From contig NMRB01000010.1 of NCBI GenBank assembly GCA_002633025.1, positions 943,503 through 1,007,502 on the forward strand: a stretch of 64,000 nucleotides of DNA. The letters run 5' to 3'. Below are positions 56,501-63,449 of this stretch, in pieces (the first letter of the stretch is position 1; every line of letters starts with the position of its first letter). This DNA is from Notospermus geniculatus. Lineage: Eukaryota > Nemertea > Pilidiophora > Heteronemertea > Lineidae. The position numbers were made by a program, and so were the translations under genes. The notes beneath the pieces were generated by a model. That model saw only the letters and a program-made list of their open reading frames with translations, was not told the origin of the DNA and ran no database searches.

Positions 56501-59500
56501 TCAGGTTCTTATTGTAAAGAAGACAATTGTCTTTCCAGGAAAGTTGCCAAACTTCATGTGAAGAAGGAAAGGTCAAGGGAACGCAAGGAGTTGGCAAAAG
56601 CTTGGAACATCTTGGATGCATTTGATGAAGGTGCATTACAGATTAATGACCCCAAAATCCACACTTTGCTCCAAATTATCAGACCAGAGGTAAGGGCAAA
56701 TCATTTGATTTCAATCTTAAATTTGATTCAGGGTTTCCGCCAGAAAAAAAAATGAGGGTACGGACCAAAAAAAAATTTTTTTTTTGAAAAAAAAATTTTT
56801 GTTGAAAAATTTTTATTTTTATTTTTATTTGTTTATTTTGGTTTTAAACGATGTTTAGTGCCATTTTAGGCGTATTTTGAAGCATAAAATCACTTTCCAT
56901 CGTGAAATATGATGTTAAATGGTGAAAAACAATGAATACTGCTGATAAATATGTGAATTTATCAAATTTTTGAGGGTACGGATCCGTACCCTGGAAAAAT
57001 TTTAGGGTACGGAATTTTACCCATTTTACCCTCTGGCGGAAACCCTGTGATTGAATCATGAGGCATAGATTCCCCATGTAGTATTGAGTGTTTTGTGCGT
57101 TAAGGTGTAGAGCCCTAAAAGGAACTTGGTGCTGTTGAAAATTGCTCTCTCCCAATGGTGGAGTACCGGTGTTTTTGATTTGTGTCTTTTCAGCTCAGTG
57201 AAGAAGAAATCCATATCTTAATAGATTACATCGATGAAGATGGAGATGGCGAAATTGACACTTTTGAATGGACCACGAGGCTGACCGACGCCCTTCAGTA
57301 CTCGTTTGCACAAGAGCGTGCTGAGGAAAAGCTCCTGAACGTGAGGTTTTATCCAATGTATTGGCCGCCTATCACTTATACACTTGGACTTACGTCCATC
57401 TGAGTTGTCAGCCTTGCACTCAATCATCGTAAGCCATTCCCTTGTCTTAAGGCATTCATGCCTATTTCAATTTCGGAGGCTTGTGGTGCATCAGTGCAGT
57501 GAGTGCTTTCGGTTGGCCCTACTAGGGAAAAGGATGTATCTGACTGTGGTTTCTATTCTTCAGGCCCCTCCACGCTCAAAGGTTGCTGAAAAACTGCACA
57601 GATTCCTTCACAAGTCAGCTGTGTCCAGAGGGATTATTCTCCTGGTGGTCATTTACCTGTAAGTACCGTATGTTTTGGTCCATATTTGGCTCCCCCTTCA
57701 ATCTGCAATGTCCATCAGTAGAGAGTGAACTGAACTCCGTGATAGGAATTCCTTTGCTGTTATCTTGGTGGTTGGATGAGGATTTTCTAACTTGTGAATT
57801 TCTGTACATGTATTTCAGATTGCTGTTCTTCATACACTCGGCCAATATGCCCTCAGCTGCTATTTTAGCCATTCATGTTTTGAAGTCGGTGATTTCGATG
57901 CTGTTTTTGGTGAGTGTTGAATGAAAACCAAATGATAATGTTCATCGTTTGAAGAGTTCGCATCCCTTTTCAGTTGGAACTTTCTGTGAATTTAACCTTG
58001 AAAATAAGGACATCTCTTCATTTGAGAGAAGTTTGAGTCTAAACCAGGTCTGATTTAGTTCTTTGTCGGTTTCAGGTGGAGGGTATTTTACGCCTAATAG
58101 CTGATGGGAAGACAATCATCTTCATCTACAGGGAGGAGATCCTCGATATCGTGTAGAAAATAACGTTAGCCTCACTTTCAATGACGCAGTTATGACCGAG
58201 TTGATAGTCAGCGCCGCGTCGCGGATTAGGTCTGCCGGTACCTCATTGTTTTCATTTTAACTTGGTGAAGTACCAGTTGCTCTGTGAAGTGTGGTATCAT
58301 CTTTATGTGACGCCAGTGCATTTAAATACGTGATGCCATGGTTGCATCATGATGTTGTAGTCCGGAATTCCGTCTATCAGACGAAGAGGTTAACCTGCAG
58401 GTTCTATGTTCTGCTGTCTGTTGCAGGTGCGCCATGTTGGTGCTGTTCCAGATTCTGACCACCAGTAACTGGCATGACATCATGAATGATGTTATGTTGA
58501 ATGTCCACAGTGCCGCCGCTGTCTATTTCATACCATGCTTCTTCATTCTTGACATGATGATCATGAAGTGAGTACATGTACTTTGCTATTCTGTTTCCAA
58601 TCTGTTTCTTGCATATTCTCTCAACTGTCACTGTATTGCATGACCCTCCCTGTTTTGCAGCCTTGTTGTGGCAATAGCCATTGAAGCATTCAACAAGTTT
58701 GTTCCTACAACTCCCGATACAACCAAAGATAACAATGAGGTAGGTGTTGCTTATTGAACACCATGATTCATTCTGCACCAAGTGTTGCACACGACTTCTG
58801 TGAGATTCTTCGTCAGAAGTTGCTCAGCTGTACCATACAACCGATAGAAATGGGTGACCATTCTTGGATTTGAAGTTAGAACTTCTCGGCTGAATTGAAA
58901 GGAATGCCGCAAACTTCTTTTTCCTTGATACCACATGTAAAAAATGTGAAAGAGCGAGTGATAAAGTTTTTGTCTGTTTTTTCAGCAAAGCTTTGGTGAG
59001 AAAGCAAAGACAAGGTTGAACCAATGGTTTGCTTCATCTAGGGTAAGTAGCAGTTTGCAAAACCATTGCATTCATAGCCATGCAATGTTTTCCAAGTTGC
59101 TCTTAGGGCAACCACCACACCCAAAATCAGTTTTTCTGGAAAAAAAATGTCCTGAAAAGAGTTCAGACTTTCATATCGTTGGCTGATGAACTCGCTCATC
59201 TTGTGAAATTTCAGGAAAAACCCAAGTTAGAGCGCAGAACGTCCCTCGCTGAGAAAAACATCGAGCGATGGCCAAATCCATCAGCAGCTGGATCTCGTGC
59301 TTCCATATCAGTAGCTAGAAGGGTAAGTCACTGTTTTGTTGGTCAACAACTGTCTCCCTGTTGTCAAACCATTGGCCAAGTTCTAAACATGACTGGTGAG
59401 AGTAAAGCTTTTCTCTGGAGGTCTGTTAATTTCATATGTTGCTGTTGTTCATTGTCACTATTTGTAAGTCGATTGCTTCCACTTACAGCTGAGTCTCCAA

Positions 59501-61682
59501 GATGATCTACGTCAGAGTGACATTGAGCGTGCCATTAACAAAACGGATGATGATGATGAAATACTGTCAGACACCGAAGTCGACTCAGAGGAGGTAGGTT
59601 CCAGGGATGAGAAAGTTCTGATAAATACAGTTTTAACTGAATTTAGTATTGGCATTTTCATCTTTTGTTGTGGTGAATACTTACCATTGTCATTTGACTT
59701 TCTACATTGCCACTCAGTAATTCTCGATCAGTCAACTTTGCCTATTTCTAAGGGCGGTCTTCAAATTGGCTGACAAGCCAATTTCTAGTTTCATATGTTG
59801 CTGTTGTTCATGTCACTATTTGTAAGTCGATTACTTCCACTTACAGCTGAGTCTCCAAGATGATCTACGTCAGAGTGACATTGAGCGTGCCATTAACAAA
59901 ACAGATGATGATGATGAAATACTCTCAGACACGGAAGTCGACTCGGAGGAGGTGGGCTCCACGGATGAGAAAGTTCTGATAAATACAGTTTTAACTGAAT
60001 TTAGTATTGGCATTTTCATCTTTTGTTGTGGTGAATACTTACCATTGTCATTTGACCTTTCAGGAGGATGACTATGTAGGGTTGACAATGCGAGAACGAA
60101 AGGAACGCCAGCTCAAGAAGAGAATGAGGCGCAAGAAGAAGAAATGGAAGTCATACAAGGTCGTTGCGGCATACAGAAAGAAATCTGAGGAGCAGATTAA
60201 TCTACATGTTGGGGATGAAGTCAAGAAAATAAGAAAAGTTGGCGATATGATGAAAGGAAAGTCTCGAGGAAGAATAGGGTGGTTCCCTGGTAAGACTAAT
60301 ATGACAAAATTGATCAGGGGTGGGGTGGGGAATTGATCAGGCCTTGTGTCACTTCCATTTGAGTAGATTTTACCATTGGTTCTATCTTTTGAGGCCATAC
60401 ATGTAAGCTCCGGTTCACGTTCTACCGGGTCTTTGGCAGGACAAATTTGCCTTGTTGCAAAATCTGTTGTATATCTTCATCATTGAGTCAGCCATCTCAT
60501 GCAAGTATGGTTGGACATTTCAGCTAAATATGTTATAGAAGTAGTCCGCGGTGTGGGAAAGAAGGGCCGAAAACAACCTGCTTCAGAGGACACTGAGGAA
60601 GACGAAGTCTTCACAGAACTTCCAGCGATCACAATGTCAATGTGTGAAAACTCGACGTCAATTGATAATGCATCACCAAAGGTGCCAAGTGTGGATGTGG
60701 TTGACACGGTATGTGAATTTCATGCTGTACCTTGTCTGTGTCTTGACCTTCAGTTTAGTAACTGAACAGTGTGCGTCAAGTCATGGTGTGTGAAACACTC
60801 TACAGTTGTACCATACCTGTGTTCAGTTAATCTAAGCAAAATATTGCATTCGGGTCCTGCTTTACAGAACACCAGATGTTCACAGTTTCCTTCATTATGT
60901 ATTTAGGTCAATGTATTGAGTGCCACCTACCCACCACCAAGAAGTCCATCACCTCGACAGCGCAACGAATCGCTTGGAGCAGATCCCCGTCTTGGTGCAC
61001 CACCGGTAGCGTTACAGCATCACATGTCATCTCCACAAATGCAGCGTCCTGTGTCACCATCGCTGGGTGGACAAGATCACCGACCGTCGACACCAAAAAG
61101 GAGGATTTTACAGTCACAAGGCGACTGGAGGAGAAGAATTCTGGGAGATATCACTGTTATGAACCAAGATGAGGTGGGTGCAGCTGGTTCTCCAAACAAA
61201 TTCCGACAAATTTTGCTAAGGAATGTCAGTTTCAGTTAAAGAAGTCTTGACGATTGCACTTACGTAATCTATTCACTGTTTTCAGATGTTGGAGTTGAAC
61301 AGGATTGTGCGGACCAAAATTCGTGACAAGAGGAAAGAATCGAGACAGGTAAGACCCCTGAATTTCTCCATTTACCGTAGTTTTACACCCCTGTTAGAAT
61401 ATACCTGGAAATCTATCACTTTTAAGTGGTTTCCTGCAATCCACACGGAGGAGTAGAAGCAAATACATGTATTGTCTTTTATATGATACCGATAATTGAT
61501 AGGTTTTTGGCCATCTTTCTATTTGCCGCTTATTTAGATGACATTACCTGATGTATGTCAGGAGCATAAGGAATGTCTGCTAATATCATTGGTCTGTCCC
61601 ACAGGAACCTAATCCCAAAGGACATGACCTCTCGGTGTCCTCTACACTAAATGCCGATCAAGATGAAGTAAACGTTGGATAA
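46604..61682 (+). CDS. TPC-like two-domain cation channel with EF-hand and SH3 domain, whole gene
   Basis: Multi-exon gene for a two-repeat voltage-gated-like cation channel of the two-pore channel (TPC) type. Predicted about 1,360-1,395 aa. Order: disordered N-terminus (~300 aa); channel domain I with pore LLTTENYPDFMLP (human TPC1 has LLTTANFPD); a linker with one canonical EF-hand loop DEDGDGEIDTFE after a degenerate one; channel domain II with pore ILTTSNWHDIM; an S/R-rich segment; acidic DDDDEILSDTE; a lysine/arginine-rich helix; an SH3 domain (YKVVAAY...INLHVGDEV...GRIGWFPAKYVIEV); and a P/S/Q-rich tail. Animal TPCs are endolysosomal Na+/Ca2+ channels; location here is not shown. The EF-hand position recalls plant TPC1. 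Exons 6-20 are duplicated in tandem in the assembly. Confidence 0.88.
47564..47696. mobile_element. 133-bp MITE, CAGGGCCGACC ends, in TPC-like intron 1
   Basis: Ends CAGGGCCGACCGAATCGAAA and TTTCGATTCGGTCGGCCCTG are perfect inverted repeats about 38 bp long; a second inner inverted repeat is CCTAACAGAG/CTCTGTTAGG. It starts 51 bp after the exon 1 donor, and a frame reading through the donor stops inside it. TSD unclear. Confidence 0.85.
47862..47956 (+). CDS. TPC-like exon 2
   Basis: Acceptor CATTTCAG, donor GGCAG|GTGAGT. Encodes AETLSNRLKLLQEDNCDLIL then AAAHIDDALKG, the conserved cytosolic helix that precedes domain I in TPCs (compare AA..I..A). Confidence 0.88.
48162..48326 (+). CDS. TPC-like exon 3, IS1
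   Basis: Acceptor TTATTTCAG, donor GGACA|GTAAGT. Encodes GTYGKARSLFKSKALQRV, then SRWYRWILFLTILTHSLLVV, the first membrane helix, and FEPTQ. Confidence 0.92.
48544..48669 (+). CDS. TPC-like exon 4, IS2
   Basis: Acceptor ATTTTTAG, donor TTGAG|GTATTG. Encodes MHPAVIALEIVCVTIYIVD and VVLNLHFYSWKWFWHKEENL, helix S2 and the S2-S3 loop. Confidence 0.92.
48922..48994 (+). CDS. TPC-like exon 5, IS3
   Basis: Acceptor AATTTCAG, donor GCAATG|GTAAGT. Encodes AEFVLVCMFIVDLIMLGIQE and ALAM, helix S3 with the conserved acidic residue (VD). Last exon before the duplicated segment. Confidence 0.92.
49914..50024 (+). CDS. TPC-like exon 6, copy A, IS4 and S4-S5 linker
   Basis: Acceptor TTCTTCAG, donor GGCAAG|GTAAGA. 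Encodes RLAQPFRLLRPFLIVCKAKN then IAHMFEVSISIAMSLGK, a voltage-sensor-like S4 with arginines at positions 1, 7 and 10. Confidence 0.93.
50273..50421 (+). CDS. TPC-like exon 7, copy A, IS5
   Basis: Acceptor CCTTTTAG, donor GTGG|GTAAGA. Encodes ALFVMLAFLLVFSAIGVHLF then MDDYTFTSCES and ENSTECQQFEAHYSG. Helix S5 with the AI.G..LF motif, then an extracellular loop with an NST glycosylation sequon and two cysteines. Confidence 0.93.
50694..50750 (+). CDS. TPC-like exon 8, copy A, 57-nt cassette-type exon
   Basis: Acceptor CCCTTGTAG, donor CATAGG|GTATGT. Encodes NPSNDITCGCRNLSSTYIG, joining in phase exon 7 (GG) to exon 9 (TGTG). Because its length is 19 codons, the exon could be skipped without a frame change. 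Cys-Gly-Cys and an NLSS sequon fit an extracellular pore-loop turret. Confidence 0.7.
50889..50955 (+). CDS. TPC-like exon 9, copy A, pore I
   Basis: Acceptor CTATTTCAG, donor TACCCT|GTAAGT. Encodes VYNNVGLGVIRLFVLLTTEN then YP, the pore helix and selectivity filter of domain I. Human TPC1 has LLTTANFPD, so the filter alanine is glutamate here. Confidence 0.94.
51130..51251 (+). CDS. TPC-like exon 10, copy A, IS6
   Basis: Acceptor TGATTTCAG, donor TACTG|GTAAGT. Encodes DFMLPTFKRNNFNFIYFGLF then LYAGVFFLTPILVAIIVDRY, pore-lining helix S6. Confidence 0.94.
51432..51582 (+). CDS. TPC-like exon 11, copy A, linker with degenerate EF-hand
   Basis: Acceptor CTTTCCAG, donor CCAGAG|GTAAGG. Encodes KVAKLHVKKERSRERKELA, then AWNILDAFDEGALQINDPKI and HTLLQIIRPE. 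The first linker EF-hand-like unit lacks a standard loop. Confidence 0.92.
51763..51909 (+). CDS. TPC-like exon 12, copy A, canonical EF-hand
   Basis: Acceptor TCTTTTCAG, donor CTGAAC|GTGAGG. Encodes LNEEEIHILIDYIDEDGDG then EIDTFEWTTRLTDALQYSFA. The loop D-E-D-G-D-G-E-I-D-T-F-E has every canonical Ca2+ ligand (positions 1, 3, 5, 9, 12), Gly at 6 and Ile at 8. Human TPCs lack these residues; plant TPC1 has EF-hands here. Confidence 0.95.
52139..52233 (+). CDS. TPC-like exon 13, copy A, start of IIS1
   Basis: Acceptor TTCTTCAG, donor TACCT|GTAAGT. Encodes APPRSKLAEKLHRFLHKSAV then SRGIILLVVIYL. Confidence 0.92.
52394..52484 (+). CDS. TPC-like exon 14, copy A, IIS2
   Basis: Acceptor TGTATTTCAG, donor TTTTTG|GTGAGT. 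Encodes LLFFIHWANMPSAAILAIHV then LKSVISMLFL, helix S2 of domain II. Confidence 0.92.
52651..52952 (+). CDS. TPC-like exon 15, copy A, IIS3-S5
   Basis: Acceptor CGGTTTCAG, donor GTTTT|GTGAGT. Encodes VEGILRLIADGKTIIFIYRE, EILDIVLTFIAFISNILWYL and AVLSRFAFNSKAAKTILTIV through PVMFDLTVMVLFVL. The S4 region has only one Arg and one Lys in place of the regular basic repeat. In copy B this exon is cut after 26 codons. Confidence 0.93.
53078..53193 (+). CDS. TPC-like exon 16, copy A, IIS5 to pore loop, apparent frameshift
   Basis: Acceptor TTTTTCAG, donor TTCGG|GTGAGT. Begins YFFAILGLEVFYGW (human F.IVGMEFF.G) and ends CGLGFDTFG (human YLNNFDNI..), but the two parts are in different frames. The length, 116 nt, is one short of what the flanking phases need. 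A stop follows if the first frame is kept (TAG at about 53176). A missing base between about 53138 and 53177 would restore it. There is no copy B to compare. Confidence 0.8.
53415..53555 (+). CDS. TPC-like exon 17, copy A, pore II and IIS6
   Basis: Acceptor GTTGTAG, donor ATGAA|GTGAGT. Encodes CAMLVLFQILTTSNWHDIMN, DVMLNVHSAAAVYFIPCFFI and LDMMIM. The SNWHDIM pattern aligns with NNWYIIM in human TPC1. Confidence 0.93.
53649..53727 (+). CDS. TPC-like exon 18, copy A, end of IIS6
   Basis: Acceptor TTTTGCAG, donor AATGAG|GTAGGT. Encodes NLVVAIAIEAFNKFVPTTPD then TTKDNNE. Matches the conserved II.A.I.EAF of TPC S6. Confidence 0.93.
53975..54031 (+). CDS. TPC-like exon 19, copy A
   Basis: Acceptor TTTTTTCAG, donor TCTAGG|GTAAGT. 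Encodes QSFGEKAKTRLNQWFASSR, cytosolic. Confidence 0.85.
54205..54266 (+). pseudogene. TPC-like exon 20, copy A, truncated at duplication junction
   Basis: Acceptor AATTTCAG. Encodes EKPKLERRTSLAEKNIERWP, then is cut and joined to intron 5 sequence. No donor, so copy A cannot be spliced to the C-terminal exons through this exon. Confidence 0.9.
54849..54959 (+). CDS. TPC-like exon 6, copy B
   Basis: Same translation as 49914-50024. Confidence 0.92.
55144..55304. mobile_element. 161-bp Harbinger-like MITE, TTA TSD (copy B only)
   Basis: Ends AGGGCGGCGCACACGAGCGA and TCGCTCGTGTGCGCCGCCCT are perfect inverted repeats. TTA flanks both sides (55141-55143, 55305-55307). The empty site TTCTCTTAGGCTGC is seen in copy A at 50201-50214. 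Non-autonomous and polymorphic between copies. Confidence 0.95.
55372..55520 (+). CDS. TPC-like exon 7, copy B
   Basis: Same as 50273-50421 except two amino-acid changes in the extracellular loop: TFTSCESTN in A is TFRSCESTI in B. Confidence 0.92.
55787..55843 (+). CDS. TPC-like exon 8, copy B
   Basis: Identical 57-nt cassette-type exon to 50694-50750. Conservation of splice sites and frame in both copies supports it as coding. Confidence 0.7.
55988..56054 (+). CDS. TPC-like exon 9, copy B
   Basis: Same translation as 50889-50955; TTA/TTG is synonymous. Confidence 0.93.
56235..56356 (+). CDS. TPC-like exon 10, copy B
   Basis: Same translation as 51130-51251. Confidence 0.93.
56539..56689 (+). 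CDS. TPC-like exon 11, copy B
   Basis: Same translation as 51432-51582. Confidence 0.92.
56729..57047. mobile_element. 319-bp MITE, CAGGGTTTCCGCCAGA ends, TGATT TSD (copy B only)
   Basis: Ends CAGGGTTTCCGCCAGA and TCTGGCGGAAACCCTG are perfect inverted repeats with TGATT on both sides (56724-56728, 57048-57052). Copy A at about 51609-51622 has the empty site AAATTTGATTGAAT. Same family as 7499-7810, with A/T-run core and GAGGGTACGG...GTACCCT segments. Confidence 0.95.
57194..57340 (+). CDS. TPC-like exon 12, copy B, canonical EF-hand
   Basis: Same EF-hand as 51763-51909. One residue differs outside the loop (second residue N in A, S in B); the loop differs only synonymously. Confidence 0.94.
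57564..57658 (+). CDS. TPC-like exon 13, copy B
   Basis: Same as 52139-52233 with one L to V change (RSKLAE to RSKVAE). Confidence 0.92.
57819..57909 (+). CDS. TPC-like exon 14, copy B
   Basis: Same as 52394-52484 with one W to S change (FIHWAN to FIHSAN). Confidence 0.92.
58076..58153 (+). pseudogene. TPC-like exon 15, copy B, truncated
   Basis: Matches the first 26 codons of 52651-52952 up to EEILDIV, then runs into TAG at 58154 in unrelated sequence. Helices S3-S5 of domain II and all of exon 16 are absent from copy B. Confidence 0.92.
58154..58243. other. filler sequence replacing about 500 bp of copy B
   Basis: About 90 bp (AGAAAATAACGTTAGCCTCA...) has no counterpart in copy A or elsewhere in the window that I can see. 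It sits between the broken exon 15 and the resumption of homology at ATTGTTTTCATTTTAACT. Confidence 0.8.
58427..58567 (+). CDS. TPC-like exon 17, copy B
   Basis: Same translation as 53415-53555 (TTG/CTG synonymous). Confidence 0.92.
58661..58739 (+). CDS. TPC-like exon 18, copy B
   Basis: Same translation as 53649-53727; GTC/GTT and ATC/ATT are synonymous. Confidence 0.92.
58986..59042 (+). CDS. TPC-like exon 19, copy B
   Basis: Same translation as 53975-54031. Confidence 0.85.
59215..59322 (+). CDS. TPC-like exon 20 (intact copy)
   Basis: Acceptor AATTTCAG, donor AGAAGG|GTAAGT. Encodes EKPKLERRTSLAEKNIERWP then NPSAAGSRASISVARR, a basic/serine-rich cytosolic stretch. RRTS is a possible basophilic-kinase site. 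Confidence 0.88.
59489..59593 (+). CDS. TPC-like exon 21a, acidic exon, first copy
   Basis: Acceptor CTTACAG, donor GAGGAG|GTAGGT. Encodes LSLQDDLRQSDIERAINKTD then DDDEILSDTEVDSEE. Symmetric phase 0-0, so one or both copies can be included. SDTE and S..E patterns suit casein kinase 2; that is inference. Confidence 0.82.
59847..59951 (+). CDS. TPC-like exon 21b, acidic exon, second copy
   Basis: Same amino acids as 59489-59593; the four base differences (ACG/ACA, CTG/CTC, ACC/ACG, TCA/TCG) are all at third positions. Donor is GTGGGC. Either a true tandem exon duplication or another merged allele. Confidence 0.8.
60064..60289 (+). CDS. TPC-like exon 22, basic helix and SH3 domain
   Basis: Acceptor CCTTTCAG, donor CCCTG|GTAAGA. 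Encodes EDDYVGLTMRERKERQLKKR then MRRKKKKWK, a strongly basic stretch, followed by an SH3 fold: YKVVAAYRKKSEEQINLHVG, DEVKKIRKV and SRGRIGWFP. The ALYDY-like strand, the L.L..GD.V motif and GR.GWFP are all present. Confidence 0.92.
60524..60708 (+). CDS. TPC-like exon 23, end of SH3 and acidic segment
   Basis: Acceptor ACATTTCAG, donor GACACG|GTATGT. With the last base of exon 22 it reads GWFPAKYVIEV, the classic end of an SH3 domain (GWFPANYV). Then a disordered Glu/Asp/Ser stretch (SEDTEEDEVFTELP). Confidence 0.9.
60907..61173 (+). CDS. TPC-like exon 24, Pro/Ser/Arg-rich tail
   Basis: Acceptor GTATTTAG, donor GATGAG|GTGGGT. Encodes VNVLSATYPPPRSPSPRQRN, VSPSLGGQDHRPSTPKRR and QGDWRRRILGDITVMNQDE. 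PPPRSPSPR resembles an SH3-binding ligand, raising the possibility of an intramolecular contact. Confidence 0.85.
61286..61348 (+). CDS. TPC-like exon 25
   Basis: Acceptor TGTTTTCAG, donor AGACAG|GTAAGA. Encodes MLELNRIVRTKIRDKRKESR Q, basic. Phase 0 on both sides. Confidence 0.8.
61605..61682 (+). CDS. TPC-like exon 26, C-terminus
   Basis: Acceptor TCCCACAG. Encodes EPNPKGHDLSVSSTLNADQD then EVNVG and TAA (61680-61682). Confidence 0.82.
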   Translation, partial: EPNPKGHDLSVSSTLNADQDEVNVG

Positions 61683-62349
61683 GATTTGGCATCACTGAGC
61701 ACATGCCTCACAAATGCACCTGAATTCTGTAACCTTCCCCGGTATTAACAGGCTCAGTTTCTGTCTTTGGCACTTCACTTTTTGGTACGCATCCGAAGAC
61801 TAACTCTAATGATTCATACCGGTTGTTCATTAAAGGTGTGCAAAATGCCCCTACTTTCAATGACACTGGGAAACTTCAGGTGGTGGACAGAAGTCAATGA
61901 TCAAAACAAGAGAACTTGGCTTTTTTCATGGTGAATTTTCACATGTTTTATTTCCAAAATCACAGATGCTTGAATTGAAATGTACAGGTGTTTACTGGAC
62001 GGGTTTTATGTCCGTATAAAATATAATCATGAACCTGAGTGTCAGAGCAACTTTCATTGAACTAGCCTTAATCTTTGTGTTGTGAACCTTAGATTAGAGG
62101 ATCCTATTCACATCTTAACATCTTCCTTATAACCTCCTAATATTATTAAACGAAAAAGGCATTCTAGAAGGCAGGCTACTTGGAAGGGGGGGGGGGGGGT
62201 CATGGTTTGGTCAAGGCATTCTAACAGTAGCACCAATCTTCCATTTATTAGGCATGTTGGTCGCACCAAATATGATTTCCCATTTCGTGTTTGTATTAGC
62301 ACAGATTTGGACACATTCATGACATGTGATGTCTTGTGAGTGTGCCCAA

Positions 62350-62383
62350 AGCATCTGTGGAAACCATGGTTTCCACAGATGCT
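62350..62383. repeat. 34-bp perfect palindrome
   Basis: AGCATCTGTGGAAACCA followed directly by its exact reverse complement, TGGTTTCCACAGATGCT, with no spacer. Confidence 0.95.
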
Positions 62384-63449
62384 ACAGAACTTAAAAGTTC
62401 TATTTGGTGTGAACATGCCTAAGACATTGCTTATCATGATATTTTAGTTTCTTTCCTGGATACATTTGCATAGTTCCTGTTCACATCGTCATTTGGTGAT
62501 TGACATAGCTTTCTTGCTCTCACTAATCACATTCTGTACAACATTGACTAATTTCACTTAGACATGGAGAACACTTTTACATGCTATATCATCACCATCA
62601 GTGTGAACACCTCTTTTGTCCTACATGTATGACCATCAGATTTGGCGGTCCGTCATCAAATTCAAAAGCCTACTGTTAATGCAGTAATGCTGCTAATCTT
62701 GGGTGTCTTCTTAGAAGAATGGGTATGCTAGTTTTAAGTGAAGCTATGTACACTCATGGAAAAAAGTAAATGGACAGCAGTTTTTCTTGAATATCTCCAA
62801 ACCATTACGATGTAGGAGACTGAGCCTAACATATGTAGAAGTTCAAGGTGCTTTTATATCGTGACTATCTTTCATCAGGTAAGGTGACATACTTCAACTC
62901 ATTCTTTTAAGTGGGGCAACAGTCTCAATACCTAATTGGTAACTTAGATCATTCAAATAGGTAGATTTGAACAGTCTAGTACATGGTCTGCTATGGAGCA
63001 TGCATTGATACAAGATGATGATCAACCTCGTCACCATGAATTACAGTAGTGCTAGCTGTGGTCTCACTAACCACTGGGGGGCATCCAGGCTACCAAGTAG
63101 CTTTACCTTGTTGGAGCGATGATGTTATTCATATCATCATCTTCTAATGCTTAGTGTAGGGCTCACAATATCATCATGACATATATAACTGATACATTGT
63201 CTGAAGTCAAGGCCTCAGCCTGTTCCAGTTTCAGTTCTTAGGTGACAAAATTGACATGACCACAGGCACTGTCTCAGAAGTACTGGTAGGCCTATTGTCT
63301 ACTTCACCAATAAGTGATTTATTTAGTAAGCCTAGGCCTATTGGTACAAAATGCCAGAGGCATTTTCTTTTGAGATTTTTAAATAGAAATGTTGCTCACA
63401 TCATCCGCCACTAGTAAGGTCATCTGGACTTGTTCCCATCGTTTATAAC

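Larger units (their letters stand above)
54267..59276 (+). repeat. 4.9-kb tandem duplication, copy B
   Basis: Second copy, continuing into intact exon 20 and the rest of the gene. Carries two TIR insertions absent from copy A (55144-55304 and 56729-57047). About 500 bp of copy A (52732-53231) is replaced by about 90 bp of unrelated sequence, destroying exons 15 and 16. Confidence 0.95.
59425..60058 (+). repeat. short direct duplication containing acidic exon 21
   Basis: About 59427-59697 and 59788-60054 are near-identical direct repeats starting TTTCATATGTTGCTGTTGTT, each containing one copy of the 105-nt acidic exon and adjoining intron. Confidence 0.92.
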
